Source: Bifidobacterium breve
GTDB lineage: Bacteria; Bacteroidota; Bacteroidia; Chitinophagales; Chitinophagaceae
Assembly (NCBI GenBank): GCA_943323935.2
Contig: CALPJR020000017.1
Coordinates: 1 to 10,066, forward strand
Direction: 5' to 3'
DNA: 10,066 bases
This document shows positions 1-7,382 of this stretch, piece after piece. The position numbers and the translations under genes were made by a program. The first letter of the stretch is position 1. Each line of letters starts with the position of its first letter. Under the pieces are notes generated by a model. The model made no database searches. It had not been told where the DNA came from and saw only the letters and a list, made by a program, of their open reading frames with translations.

Positions 1-1
1 C

Positions 2-1456
2 AATAGCACGCCACTCAGTCTATGGCATACGGCCATTCTCCCAAATATGAAATTGAACAAAGTTCAAAAACCAATTATTTGGGATGCACCTACTGTTGTT
101 AAATTACCAGAAAATAAAAATGAGCTTGCTTTTTATTCAATCGAACAACTGGCTTTTTTAATTAAAAATAAAAAAATCAGTTCGGTTGCATTGACGCAAT
201 TCTTTATTGATAGAATCAAAAAATACGGTGACACATTACAATGTGTGATTAGCCTTCAGGAAGATCTTGCTTTTGCACAAGCAAAACAAGCAGATGCCGA
301 AATTGCTGCAGGTAAATACCGAGGTCAATTACATGGTATCCCTTATGGCTTAAAAGATTTATTTGCTGTAAAAAATACCAAGACCACTTGGGGCGCTGCG
401 CCTTACCAAAATCAAGTCATCCAAGAAGATGCTTTTGTATATGAAAAAATGAAAGCAGCCGGTGCTGTATTGGTGGCTAAATTTACTTTAGGTGCACTCG
501 CGATGGGTGACTACTGGTATGGAGGTAGAACAAAAAATCCTTGGAATTTAAATTATGGTTCTTCAGGATCATCTGCTGGTTCAACTTCTGCAACAGTTGC
601 AGGCCTTGTTCCATTTGCAATAGGTACAGAAACTTGGGGAAGCATTGTCTCTCCTGCAACCACTTGTGGCGCAACAGGTCTTAGACCAACTTTTGGAAGC
701 ATTAGCCGTTCAGGCGCAATGGCGTTGAGTTATAGTTTAGATAAAGTGGGACCTATTACACGTTCTGCCAATGACGCAGCCATTGTATTTAACTATTTAC
801 ATGGCACAGACGGCAAAGATGGATCTGCTGTTGATATGCCATTCAATTATGCACCAAAAACAAATCTTAAAACTTACAAAATAGCTTACGCAAAAAACTA
901 TTTTGATAAAATAAAAGACACCAATCGTTCCGAATTTGAAGTGTTGAAGCAATTTAGAAAAATGGGTATTGAATTAATCCCCATCAATTTTCCAGATAGT
1001 GGTGTGTACCAGTTTAATATCATGGACATTGTGATTGGCGCTGAAGCTGGTGCACAATTTGACGATATGACGCGTTCAGGATTAGATGATGCATTGACAA
1101 GACAAACAAAAAATGATTGGCCAAATTCATTTAGAACCTCTAGGTTTGTGCCAGCTGTAGAGTATATCAATGCACAAAGACATAGAACAATACTCATGCA
1201 AAAAGCCAATGAAGTGATTTCACAATATGATGCCATTATTTGTCCATCAAGGGGCGGTGGAAATCAATCAGCCATTACCAATTTAACGGGCCATCCTGTG
1301 GTTTGTGTTCCAACAGGATTAGATGGAAAATGGCAACTACCTACTGGCATTAGTTTTGTAGGAAAATTATTTGACGAAGGCACTATTTTAAGTATTGCAC
1401 ATCAATATCAAAAAGCAACTGGTTGGGATGAAATGCATCCTACCATGTTCAAATAA
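2..1456 (+). CDS. amidase-signature family hydrolase, 5' end cut by window edge
   Basis: Amidase-signature enzyme: hydrolyses a C-N amide bond using a Ser-cisSer-Lys triad; the substrate cannot be told. Counting from the Met at position 47, the triad is visible as Lys103 (GLKDLF), Ser175 in the Ser/Gly-rich loop (GSSGSSAGS, 171-179) and nucleophile Ser199 (GTETWGS, 193-199). The motif normally reads T-G-G-S, so Trp197 replaces a Gly; related sequences I recall carry a bulky residue there too. The frame stays open from 47 back to the edge, and the extra residues (NSTPLSLWHTAILPN) resemble the linker of long Bacteroidota amidases that have about 100 residues before the catalytic domain. I therefore read it as 5'-truncated, with 47 an internal Met; a start at 47 (469 aa) is the alternative, and no Shine-Dalgarno precedes it. 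It is not obviously GatA, since no gatB or gatC is nearby. The DUF4954 gene follows after 12 nt. Confidence 0.88.
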   Translation, partial: NSTPLSLWHTAILPNMKLNKVQKPIIWDAPTVVKLPENKNELAFYSIEQLAFLIKNKKISSVALTQFFIDRIKKYGDTLQCVISLQEDLAFAQAKQADAEIAAGKYRGQLHGIPYGLKDLFAVKNTKTTWGAAPYQNQVIQEDAFVYEKMKAAGAVLVAKFTLGALAMGDYWYGGRTKNPWNLNYGSSGSSAGSTSATVAGLVPFAIGTETWGSIVSPATTCGATGLRPTFGSISRSGAMALSYSLDKVGPITRSANDAAIVFNYLHGTDGKDGSAVDMPFNYAPKTNLKTYKIAYAKNYFDKIKDTNRSEFEVLKQFRKMGIELIPINFPDSGVYQFNIMDIVIGAEAGAQFDDMTRSGLDDALTRQTKNDWPNSFRTSRFVPAVEYINAQRHRTILMQKANEVISQYDAIICPSRGGGNQSAITNLTGHPVVCVPTGLDGKWQLPTGISFVGKLFDEGTILSIAHQYQKATGWDEMHPTMFK

Positions 1457-1468
1457 ATTGCAAATACG

Positions 1469-3682
1469 ATGAATGAAATTAAGAAAGTAGCGATTCAACA
1501 ATTAGGTTATGGTTTCATAAAGGATCTACCAAAGGGTAAGGACGAATACTATTTACGCAATCAACAAAATAGAAGCGGCATAAAACATCGTGCCCTTACT
1601 GCATTAGAGATTGAAATTTTGGTACGTAATGGAAATTCAAGTGACGACTGGTCAAAATTATTGGTATCCAATGCCTTTAATCCCGAACTCGTTAAAAATT
1701 GTTCTTTTTTTGGATTGGTGCGTATTGGTAATTTAGAAACAACCTGTCTTTGCTTTAGTGATTTAACGGTGCCTGTAGGCTTATATAATTCTACTATTAT
1801 CAGTTGCGATTTTGGCAATAATGTAGCCATTCATAGTGTGAATTATTTATCGCATTATATTATTGGAGACGAAGTGATCATCAATAATGTCAATGAATTG
1901 GTGACAACCAACCATGCAAAATTTGGAAATGGTATTCTTAAAAAAGGCGAAACAGAGTCTGTAAGAATCTGGTTAGAGCTATGTAATGAAAATACAGGCA
2001 GAAAAGTCCTTCCTTTCAATGGGATGACCACTGCAGATGCTTACTTATGGACAAGAAACAGGCATGATAAAGTATTGCAAGATAAGTTCATCGAATTAAC
2101 CGAAAAGCAATTTGACAATAAGCGAGGCTATTATGGAAAAATTGGAGACAGAACTGTAATAAAGAATTGTAGAATCATTAAAGATACTTGGATTGGCACA
2201 GACGCTTATTTAAAAGGCGCGAATAAAATAAAAAATATCACCATCAATTCCAATGAAATTGCCAGGACACAGATTGGCGAAGGATCTGAATTGGTGAATG
2301 GTATAATTGGATATGGTTGTAGAGTATTCTATGGTATTAAAGCAGTTCGTTTTATCATGTCCGACTATTCTCAATTAAAATATGGTGCAAGATTAATTAA
2401 CTCCTTTTTAGGGCCGAACGCCACCATATCTTGCTGTGAAGTATTGAATTCATTAATTTATCCTGCACACGAGCAGCACCATAACAATTCCTTTCTTTGT
2501 GCAGCACTTGTGATGGGGCAAAGTAATATTGCAGCTGGTGCCACATTGGGATCCAACCACAATAGCCGTGGGGCGGATGGTGAAGTGATTATGGGAAGAG
2601 GCTTTTGGCCTGGGTTATGTGTGAGTATTAAACATAATTCTATATTCCCAAGCTTTACTATTTTAAATAAAGGAGACTATAATTACGAGTTGAATATTCC
2701 AATTCCTTTTTCATTGATCAGTAATGACTATGTCAAAGATGAATTAGTGGTGATGCCAGGTTATTGGTTTTTGTATAATTTTTACGCACTAGCAAGAAAT
2801 GCTTGGAAATACCAGAACAGAGATAGTAGAAAAAATATAGACCAATATTTTGAGTACGACTATTTGGCGCCTGATAGCGTCAATGAATTAATGAAAGGCA
2901 GAGACGTCATTGCATTAGCAGTCGCAAAAGCCCAATTATTAAAAGAGAAGAAGTCAACAACTATTGCCGAAGATCAATTAGTGCAACTGGGCTATAACCT
3001 ACTAAAGACAAAAACTAAAAAAGAAATTGACCAATTGGATGTTTTTGTAGATGGATTTGAAAATAGCAAGCGCAAAACTAGATTGATTAAATGCCATGAT
3101 GCATTTACAATTTTTGAAAAAATGATTTTCATGTATGGCATGGACCAGTTGATAATAAAACTGACACAAAATGGGATGAAAAATTTATCTGCTAAGATTA
3201 AAGCCATCAAAACAAATAGTGCAGCCATTGAATGGAGTAATATTGGCGGACAGCTGATCCCAACTAAATCTGTTCAAACCATGCTACAGCAAATAAAATC
3301 AGATAAATTAAATAGTTGGCAAGAAGTGCACCAATTTTATCAAACACAAACAGACAAGTACCTTTCCAAAAAGAATTTGCATGCGCTTTATTGCCTAGAA
3401 TTAATAGAAGGGGTGTCCATTAGTAGACTTAGCAATAAAAAATTGAATGAATTATTAGACCGTTATCAAGCCATTAAAGAAGAAGTGACACAGAAGATAA
3501 AAAGCTCCAGAGAAAAAGATTACACCAACCCATTTAGGAAAATGGTGTACGAAAATCAAGCCGAAATGGATGCCATTGTAGGTGACTTAAATGACAATAG
3601 TTTTATTGAACAGCAAAATATGAATCAAAAGCAATTCAATCAATTCATTATTGAATTCAAGCAAGCATTAAAAGCCAAATAG
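1469..3682 (+). CDS. DUF4954 family protein with left-handed beta-helix fold
   Basis: Large cytoplasmic protein (737 aa, no signal peptide or membrane segment) that I recognise as DUF4954, a Bacteroidota family without an assigned reaction. The family's opening motif, a run ending in DDW and a hydrophobic stretch, is at residues 41-66. Residues about 75-160 and 220-410 show irregular hexapeptide-like repeats (IGDEVIINNV, IGDRTVIKNC, LGPNATISCC) typical of a left-handed parallel beta-helix as in GlmU and other sugar-nucleotide acyl- or nucleotidyl-transferases. A His/Asn-rich patch (HEQHHNN at 334-340 and GSNHNSR at 361-367) is a possible active site. Residues about 430-737 are predicted helical and Lys-rich, and make the protein longer than the roughly 650 aa I recall for Bacteroides members. 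It starts 12 nt after the amidase gene without a Shine-Dalgarno, so the two are likely cotranscribed. Its last 15 nt overlap the convergent gene at 3668-4255. Family membership is recognised from memory; a transferase function is inference from the fold. Confidence 0.85.
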   Translation: MNEIKKVAIQQLGYGFIKDLPKGKDEYYLRNQQNRSGIKHRALTALEIEILVRNGNSSDDWSKLLVSNAFNPELVKNCSFFGLVRIGNLETTCLCFSDLTVPVGLYNSTIISCDFGNNVAIHSVNYLSHYIIGDEVIINNVNELVTTNHAKFGNGILKKGETESVRIWLELCNENTGRKVLPFNGMTTADAYLWTRNRHDKVLQDKFIELTEKQFDNKRGYYGKIGDRTVIKNCRIIKDTWIGTDAYLKGANKIKNITINSNEIARTQIGEGSELVNGIIGYGCRVFYGIKAVRFIMSDYSQLKYGARLINSFLGPNATISCCEVLNSLIYPAHEQHHNNSFLCAALVMGQSNIAAGATLGSNHNSRGADGEVIMGRGFWPGLCVSIKHNSIFPSFTILNKGDYNYELNIPIPFSLISNDYVKDELVVMPGYWFLYNFYALARNAWKYQNRDSRKNIDQYFEYDYLAPDSVNELMKGRDVIALAVAKAQLLKEKKSTTIAEDQLVQLGYNLLKTKTKKEIDQLDVFVDGFENSKRKTRLIKCHDAFTIFEKMIFMYGMDQLIIKLTQNGMKNLSAKIKAIKTNSAAIEWSNIGGQLIPTKSVQTMLQQIKSDKLNSWQEVHQFYQTQTDKYLSKKNLHALYCLELIEGVSISRLSNKKLNELLDRYQAIKEEVTQKIKSSREKDYTNPFRKMVYENQAEMDAIVGDLNDNSFIEQQNMNQKQFNQFIIEFKQALKAK

Positions 3683-4255
3683 GTTCATCCCTATACCAAG
3701 TTGCCATTGTGTTGTTTTCCACTTTGCTTGATCTTGCAATTCATTGATATCTTGTAAGCCAATCACATATCTGCCATAAACAAAAAAGCCACCTAGGTCA
3801 ACTTTTGCACCCCCCACAAAGGAGAACTCTCCTTGTTTAAAAGCTAATTGTGCATTTTCAATCCCATCCTTCTTTTGATCAATTAGTATGCCATATTGAG
3901 GCCCTGCTTGCAAAAGCAATCCTGAGAATGGTTTTACTTGAACCAATAAGGGTACCATTAGATAGTTCAAATGATAGGTCTCGGGCTTAAATTTATTATC
4001 ACCTAGCACATCTACAATAGATGGATTCGTAGCTAATTTGGTTTGAGAAAGTAAAACTTCTGGCACTAAACTTATTTTGCTTGTAAGTCCAATCTGAAAA
4101 GCAACTCCTCCATGATAAGATGCTGAGTGCCTATCTACAGCTACTGAATTAACACTAGAAAAATTTTGACCCACTTTAATGCCAATGCCTAATTTTTCTT
4201 GGGCCCCTGCATAAAAACAAACATGCAAAATGGCAAATAAGAGTAATTTTTTCAT
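3668..4255 (-). CDS. PorT-like outer membrane beta-barrel protein
   Basis: Small outer-membrane beta-barrel (195 aa) of the type usually annotated as PorT family or OMP_b-brl_2 in Bacteroidota. Residues 1-18 are a Sec signal peptide (Lys-Lys, hydrophobic core, AGA before Gln19). The mature part alternates short amphipathic strands with turns: an opening GIKVGQNFS strand (25-33), a central YLMVPLLVQVKP strand pair (98-109) followed by LQAGPQYG (115-122), and a last strand ending in Phe (QLGIGMNLFGF), the usual barrel-assembly signal. The GPQ-G motif after the central strands is characteristic of this family. The exact role is unknown; such proteins are often abundant, small, closed barrels, and true PorT takes part in type IX secretion, which I would not claim here. 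It lies 81 nt downstream of the metallophosphoesterase gene on the same strand, and its 3' end overlaps the DUF4954 gene. Confidence 0.82.
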   Translation of the reverse strand: MKKLLLFAILHVCFYAGAQEKLGIGIKVGQNFSSVNSVAVDRHSASYHGGVAFQIGLTSKISLVPEVLLSQTKLATNPSIVDVLGDNKFKPETYHLNYLMVPLLVQVKPFSGLLLQAGPQYGILIDQKKDGIENAQLAFKQGEFSFVGGAKVDLGGFFVYGRYVIGLQDINELQDQAKWKTTQWQLGIGMNLFGF

Positions 4256-4331
4256 AAACGAGTGAATTGTTGTAGGATAAAATATTATAACGCATAGAAA
4301 TAAAAAATGTTACACATTTTAATATTTATGA

Positions 4332-4339
4332 CAAAGCTA
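4332..4339 (-). promoter_or_regulatory. candidate -7 promoter box (TAGCTTTG) for the barrel gene
   Basis: On the minus strand this octamer matches the Bacteroidota sigma-ABfr -7 consensus TAnnTTTG. It overlaps the TAG stop codon of the metallophosphoesterase gene and would give a leader of about 70 nt before the start at 4255. I see no TTG (-33 element) at the expected distance, so this may be chance; readthrough from the upstream gene is the alternative. Confidence 0.3.
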
Positions 4340-5572
4340 CACTAATTCTAATAAAGTGATTTCTGGCATAATCCCTACCCTGCCTGGATAACCTAGAAAT
4401 CCAAAGCCTCTATTCACGTATAATTTTTGATCCCCTTGTTGGTATAATCCAGCCCATTGTTTATACACCCATTGTACAGGACTCCATTTGAAATAAGGAT
4501 TTTCTAAACCAAACTGCATACCATGTGTATGACCAGATAACATCAGATCGACTTGAGGAAATTCAGGAATCACTTGTGCCTCCCAATGACTTGGATCATG
4601 ACTCATTAATACAATCACCTCTTTTGAATCCACGCCCTCTAAAGCTTTATTCAATTGCCCGTATTTTGGAAACCTTGCTTTTGCACCCCAGTTTTCGATG
4701 CCCACTAATTTTATTTGTGCACCACCATGTTCAATAGTGACATGTTCGTTCATTAATAATTTCCATCCCATAGAAGCATGGACCGCTTTCAATGCCTCTA
4801 AATTTGCGACTTTAGCTTCTTTGGATGGCCATTGGACATAATCTCCATAATCGTGGTTGCCTAAAGTACTAAACACCCCTTTTGGTGCAGACAATTGGCC
4901 AAAGATGGATGTCCAATCCTGCATTTCAGTTGCTTTATCATTCACTAAATCCCCTGTAAAAAGAATTAAGTCTGCACCTTGTTTTTGAATTAAATCAATT
5001 CCTTTTTGGACCGCCTTGCTTTCTTTTAAACTACCACTATGGATATCACTTATATGAATAATTTTAAAGCCCTTGAATGCAGCAGGAAGGTTTTTTATAG
5101 ATACTTTTTTATGCAACAATTGGTATTTGTATTTATTGCCAAAGCCATACAACAATGATAAAAATAAGGAAGAGGATATACCTACTCCAAGCCAGTTTAA
5201 AAATGCGGATCTAGGTATCCCCTGTTCTGTATTCATAAATTTTGCCCCAGCGGTAGAAGCCAGCTGACCGATGGTCCAAAAAGCGCCCCTCCTTACATCA
5301 TCCACCAGAAAAAATAAGACCAAGGTAATTTGGGCAATCACCCACCCAATCCCAATCGAAAAAATGTATTGTCTAAAATAGGGATTCACTATAAAAGGGA
5401 ATAGCAGAAAAGCGCCCAAACTAGCTATACATAAAAACCAATAGCCATAAGTAACCGCTGTTTTTATGCCGACACTTGCTCCATTCAGCATGCTTTTTAA
5501 TACATGGAAGATGTAAAAATCGATCAAAATCAAGAAAGTAATGAGGACGAATACAAAAACGGGGTTCTTCAT
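4337..5572 (-). CDS. membrane-anchored calcineurin-like metallophosphoesterase
   Basis: Calcineurin-like phosphoesterase (411 aa) with four predicted N-terminal membrane helices at about residues 5-25, 38-62, 68-90 and 124-143, followed by the catalytic domain from about 168 to the end. All dimetal ligand motifs are present in order: DIH (Asp176, His178), GD (Asp208), GNHD (Asn239, His240, Asp241), SHDP (His325) and GHTH (His348, His350). The layout matches the YkuE/YaeI branch, whose members act on phosphodiester or pyrophosphate bonds; some related enzymes hydrolyse UDP-diacylglucosamine in lipid A synthesis. The GHTHGMQFG ending with a final strand (VNRGFGFLGYPGR) is typical of this branch in Bacteroidota. 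The substrate cannot be read from sequence; a lipid or envelope substrate is plausible from the membrane anchor. The gene is divergent from parA across 81 nt and has no Shine-Dalgarno in front of its ATG. Confidence 0.9.
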   Translation of the reverse strand: MKNPVFVFVLITFLILIDFYIFHVLKSMLNGASVGIKTAVTYGYWFLCIASLGAFLLFPFIVNPYFRQYIFSIGIGWVIAQITLVLFFLVDDVRRGAFWTIGQLASTAGAKFMNTEQGIPRSAFLNWLGVGISSSLFLSLLYGFGNKYKYQLLHKKVSIKNLPAAFKGFKIIHISDIHSGSLKESKAVQKGIDLIQKQGADLILFTGDLVNDKATEMQDWTSIFGQLSAPKGVFSTLGNHDYGDYVQWPSKEAKVANLEALKAVHASMGWKLLMNEHVTIEHGGAQIKLVGIENWGAKARFPKYGQLNKALEGVDSKEVIVLMSHDPSHWEAQVIPEFPQVDLMLSGHTHGMQFGLENPYFKWSPVQWVYKQWAGLYQQGDQKLYVNRGFGFLGYPGRVGIMPEITLLELV

Positions 5573-5579
5573 AGTTCGG

Positions 5580-5604
5580 ATTAAGGCGTAAAATTAAGCC
5601 TAAT
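5580..5604. repeat. imperfect inverted repeat in the divergent promoter region
   Basis: ATTAAGGC (5580-5587) and GCCTAAT (5598-5604) are complementary apart from one bulged A, around a 10-nt AT-rich spacer. It sits between the metallophosphoesterase start and the parA promoter box, where an operator could control both genes. It may equally be chance in AT-rich DNA. Confidence 0.25.
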
Positions 5605-5621
5605 TGTTGCTATTTATGCCG

Positions 5622-5629
5622 TATTTTTG
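5622..5629 (+). promoter_or_regulatory. candidate -7 promoter box (TATTTTTG) for the parA operon
   Basis: Matches the Bacteroidota -7 consensus TAnnTTTG. Transcription would begin near 5634-5637, about 18 nt before the parA ATG at 5654 and just ahead of its Shine-Dalgarno. The nearest upstream TTG triplets leave spacers of only 12 and 15 nt, shorter than the usual 17-23, so the -33 part is weak. The TTG at 5627, a possible earlier start, lies inside this box and so would not be transcribed. Confidence 0.4.
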
Positions 5630-5638
5630 GAGCAAATT

Positions 5639-5645
5639 AAGGAGG
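5639..5645 (+). promoter_or_regulatory. strong Shine-Dalgarno (AAGGAGG) that fixes the parA start
   Basis: A perfect AAGGAGG ends 8 nt before the ATG at 5654. None of the other genes in the window has a comparable site, as is usual in Bacteroidota, so it stands out. It rules in the ATG at 5654 as the start and makes a TTG start at 5627 unlikely. Confidence 0.75.
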
Positions 5646-5653
5646 CTTTTTAT

Positions 5654-6454
5654 ATGGCAAGAATTATTGGTATAGCAAATCAAAAAGGAGGGGTGGGTAA
5701 AACCACTTCGGCAATCAATATTGCTGCAAGTTTAGCTGTTTTAGAATACAGGACTTTGTTGATTGATGCTGATCCTCAAGCAAATAGCACCACTGGGGTT
5801 GGATTTGACCTTCATAATATCACAACCAGTCTTTACGATGCGATGATCAATGGCACCCCATTGTCAGATGTTGTTTTGAAAACCGAAATTCCGCATCTAG
5901 ATCTTATACCTTCTCATATCGATTTAGTAGGTGCAGAAATCGAATTGGTTAATTTTCCAAATAGAGAAAACGTTTTAAAAAATTTAATAGCCGCTATAGA
6001 CGATCAATATGATTTTATCATCATCGACTGTTTACCGTCTTTAGGATTAATTACAGTGAATGCACTAGTCGCATCCAATAGTGTAATTGTTCCTGTGCAA
6101 TGTGAATTTTTTGCATTGGAGGGCTTAGGAAAATTATTGAACACCATTAAAATAGTTCAAAGCAGGTTAAATCCAGATTTACAGATAGAAGGTATTTTGA
6201 TGACCATGTATGATGGTCGACTTAGATTAAGTAACCAAGTGGTGAGTGAAGTGCGAAAGCATTTTGATGAAATGGTCTTCTCAACAATTATACATCGTAA
6301 TACAAGATTGAGCGAAGCGCCAAGTGTTGGCAAGCCAGTTATTTTATATGATGCAGATAGTAAGGGTACTGTGAACTATTTAAATTTAGCAAAAGAAATT
6401 TTACAGAAAAATGGCATGACTAAAATGAGTAATGCCGAGCGAATAATAGATTAG
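5654..6454 (+). CDS. parA: chromosome partitioning ATPase ParA (Soj)
   Basis: ParA-type ATPase (266 aa from the ATG at 5654) that binds DNA non-specifically when ATP-bound and dimeric, and moves ParB-parS complexes to segregate replication origins. The deviant Walker A motif KGGVGKTT occupies residues 11-18 with signature Lys11 and Lys16; Walker A' is LIDADPQAN (36-44, Asp38 and Asp40); Walker B is [10 protein letters not shown] (112-121, Asp115). The length and absence of an N-terminal helix-turn-helix fit chromosomal Soj/ParA rather than plasmid type Ia ParA. The start is set by the AAGGAGG at 5639-5645; the frame can be extended nine codons to a TTG at 5627, but those residues lack family similarity. 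parB begins 4 nt after the stop, so the pair is an operon. There is no sign of degeneration. Confidence 0.96.
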   Translation: MARIIGIANQKGGVGKTTSAINIAASLAVLEYRTLLIDADPQANSTTGVGFDLHNITTSLYDAMINGTPLSDVVLKTEIPHLDLIPSHIDLVGAEIELVNFPNRENVLKNLIAAIDDQYDFIIIDCLPSLGLITVNALVASNSVIVPVQCEFFALEGLGKLLNTIKIVQSRLNPDLQIEGILMTMYDGRLRLSNQVVSEVRKHFDEMVFSTIIHRNTRLSEAPSVGKPVILYDADSKGTVNYLNLAKEILQKNGMTKMSNAERIID

Positions 6455-6458
6455 TACT

Positions 6459-7382
6459 ATGAGTAAAAGCACACCCAACAAGGATTTAATTGGTAAAGGG
6501 CTACGCTCTTTATTGCAGAATATGGATGCGGATTTTAAAAATCCTGCAGGCAAGGTTCAACCTGCTGCTATTGAGAAAGCGATTGCTATCAATAGGATTG
6601 CATTGACAAATATTATTGTCAATCCTAAGAATCCAAGAAAAGATTTTGACGAAAAAGCTTTACAAGAATTGGCTCAGTCTTTGAAAATGCATGACTTGAT
6701 CCAACCTATTACAGTTGCGCAATTAACCAATGGTAAATTCCAATTGATTGCAGGAGAAAGAAGATTCCGTGCTGCTAAAATTGCTGGTTTAACAGATGTA
6801 CCTGCTTATATTAGATTGGGTAACGATAAAGAATTATTAGAACTAGCATTACTAGAGAACTTACAAAGAGTCGACCTTAATGAGATCGAAGTGGCTTTGA
6901 GTTACCAAAGAATGATGGACGAACTACACTATACCCAAGAACAAGTGGCAGAACGTATGGGTAAAGACCGTTCTACTGTGTCCAACTATATCCGTTTATT
7001 AGAATTACCGCCTGCTATTCAGGCTGCACTTAGAAACGGAAGCTTGAGTGTGAGTTTGGCCAAATTATTAATTGGGAAAGAAGTAGATAAGCAACTGTTC
7101 CTATTAAAAGAAATTATTGAAAAAGGATTAACTGTTCGCCAAACAGAAGCTTTGATAAAAAATTTGACTCCAGCTCCTGGATCAAAAAATACATCCAGCG
7201 CAAGTCATACAAATCAACTCTCACCTGTTTACCAAAGATTGGAAAATAAATTAAAAGACCATTTTGATGCCCAAGTTCAATTACAGCATCAAAAAAACGG
7301 ATCAGGTAAAATTACCATTAGCTATAATGATTTGAATGCTTTGAATAAGATCCTTGAAGCAATGCAAGTAACAATTAGTTAG
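6459..7382 (+). CDS. parB: chromosome partitioning protein ParB (Spo0J)
   Basis: ParB (307 aa) is a CTP-dependent DNA clamp that loads at parS and spreads, recruiting SMC and stimulating ParA. The N-terminal GKGLRSLL (12-19) is the short basic motif that contacts ParA. The ParB/Srx CTP-binding domain spans about 43-135, with the arginine motif GERRFRAA (99-106) and ENLQRVDLNEIE (133-144). A helix-turn-helix that reads parS lies at about 148-173 (TQEQVAERMGKDRSTVSNYI). A Ser/Thr/Asn-rich linker near 235-255 leads to a C-terminal dimerisation domain (about 258-307). The length is normal for chromosomal ParB. It has no Shine-Dalgarno, starts 4 nt after parA, and its TAG stop is directly followed by the next gene's ATG. 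I see no canonical parS (GTTTCACGTGAAAC-like) in this window. Confidence 0.96.
   Translation: MSKSTPNKDLIGKGLRSLLQNMDADFKNPAGKVQPAAIEKAIAINRIALTNIIVNPKNPRKDFDEKALQELAQSLKMHDLIQPITVAQLTNGKFQLIAGERRFRAAKIAGLTDVPAYIRLGNDKELLELALLENLQRVDLNEIEVALSYQRMMDELHYTQEQVAERMGKDRSTVSNYIRLLELPPAIQAALRNGSLSVSLAKLLIGKEVDKQLFLLKEIIEKGLTVRQTEALIKNLTPAPGSKNTSSASHTNQLSPVYQRLENKLKDHFDAQVQLQHQKNGSGKITISYNDLNALNKILEAMQVTIS

Noticed and set aside
3..50. Tail of an upstream gene in the third frame ending in TGA at 48-50, overlapping ATG 47
   Set aside because: Possible, but 15 codons are too few to judge, and the amidase frame itself reads naturally to the edge.
22..102. Short open frame from the ATG at 22 in the first frame
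   Set aside because: Only 26 codons, no recognisable content, and it runs through the start of the amidase frame.
898..1236. 112-codon minus-strand open frame inside the amidase gene
   Set aside because: It is antisense to a conserved catalytic gene, has no family resemblance, and no promoter or ribosome site.
2992..3228. 78-codon minus-strand frame with hydrophobic stretches inside the DUF4954 gene
   Set aside because: The hydrophobicity is what antisense of Lys- and Asn-rich codons produces; nothing else supports a gene.
5627..5653. Start of parA at the TTG at 5627, adding nine residues
   Set aside because: The ATG at 5654 has a perfect AAGGAGG 8 nt upstream and gives the usual ParA N-terminus; the TTG lies inside a likely -7 promoter box.
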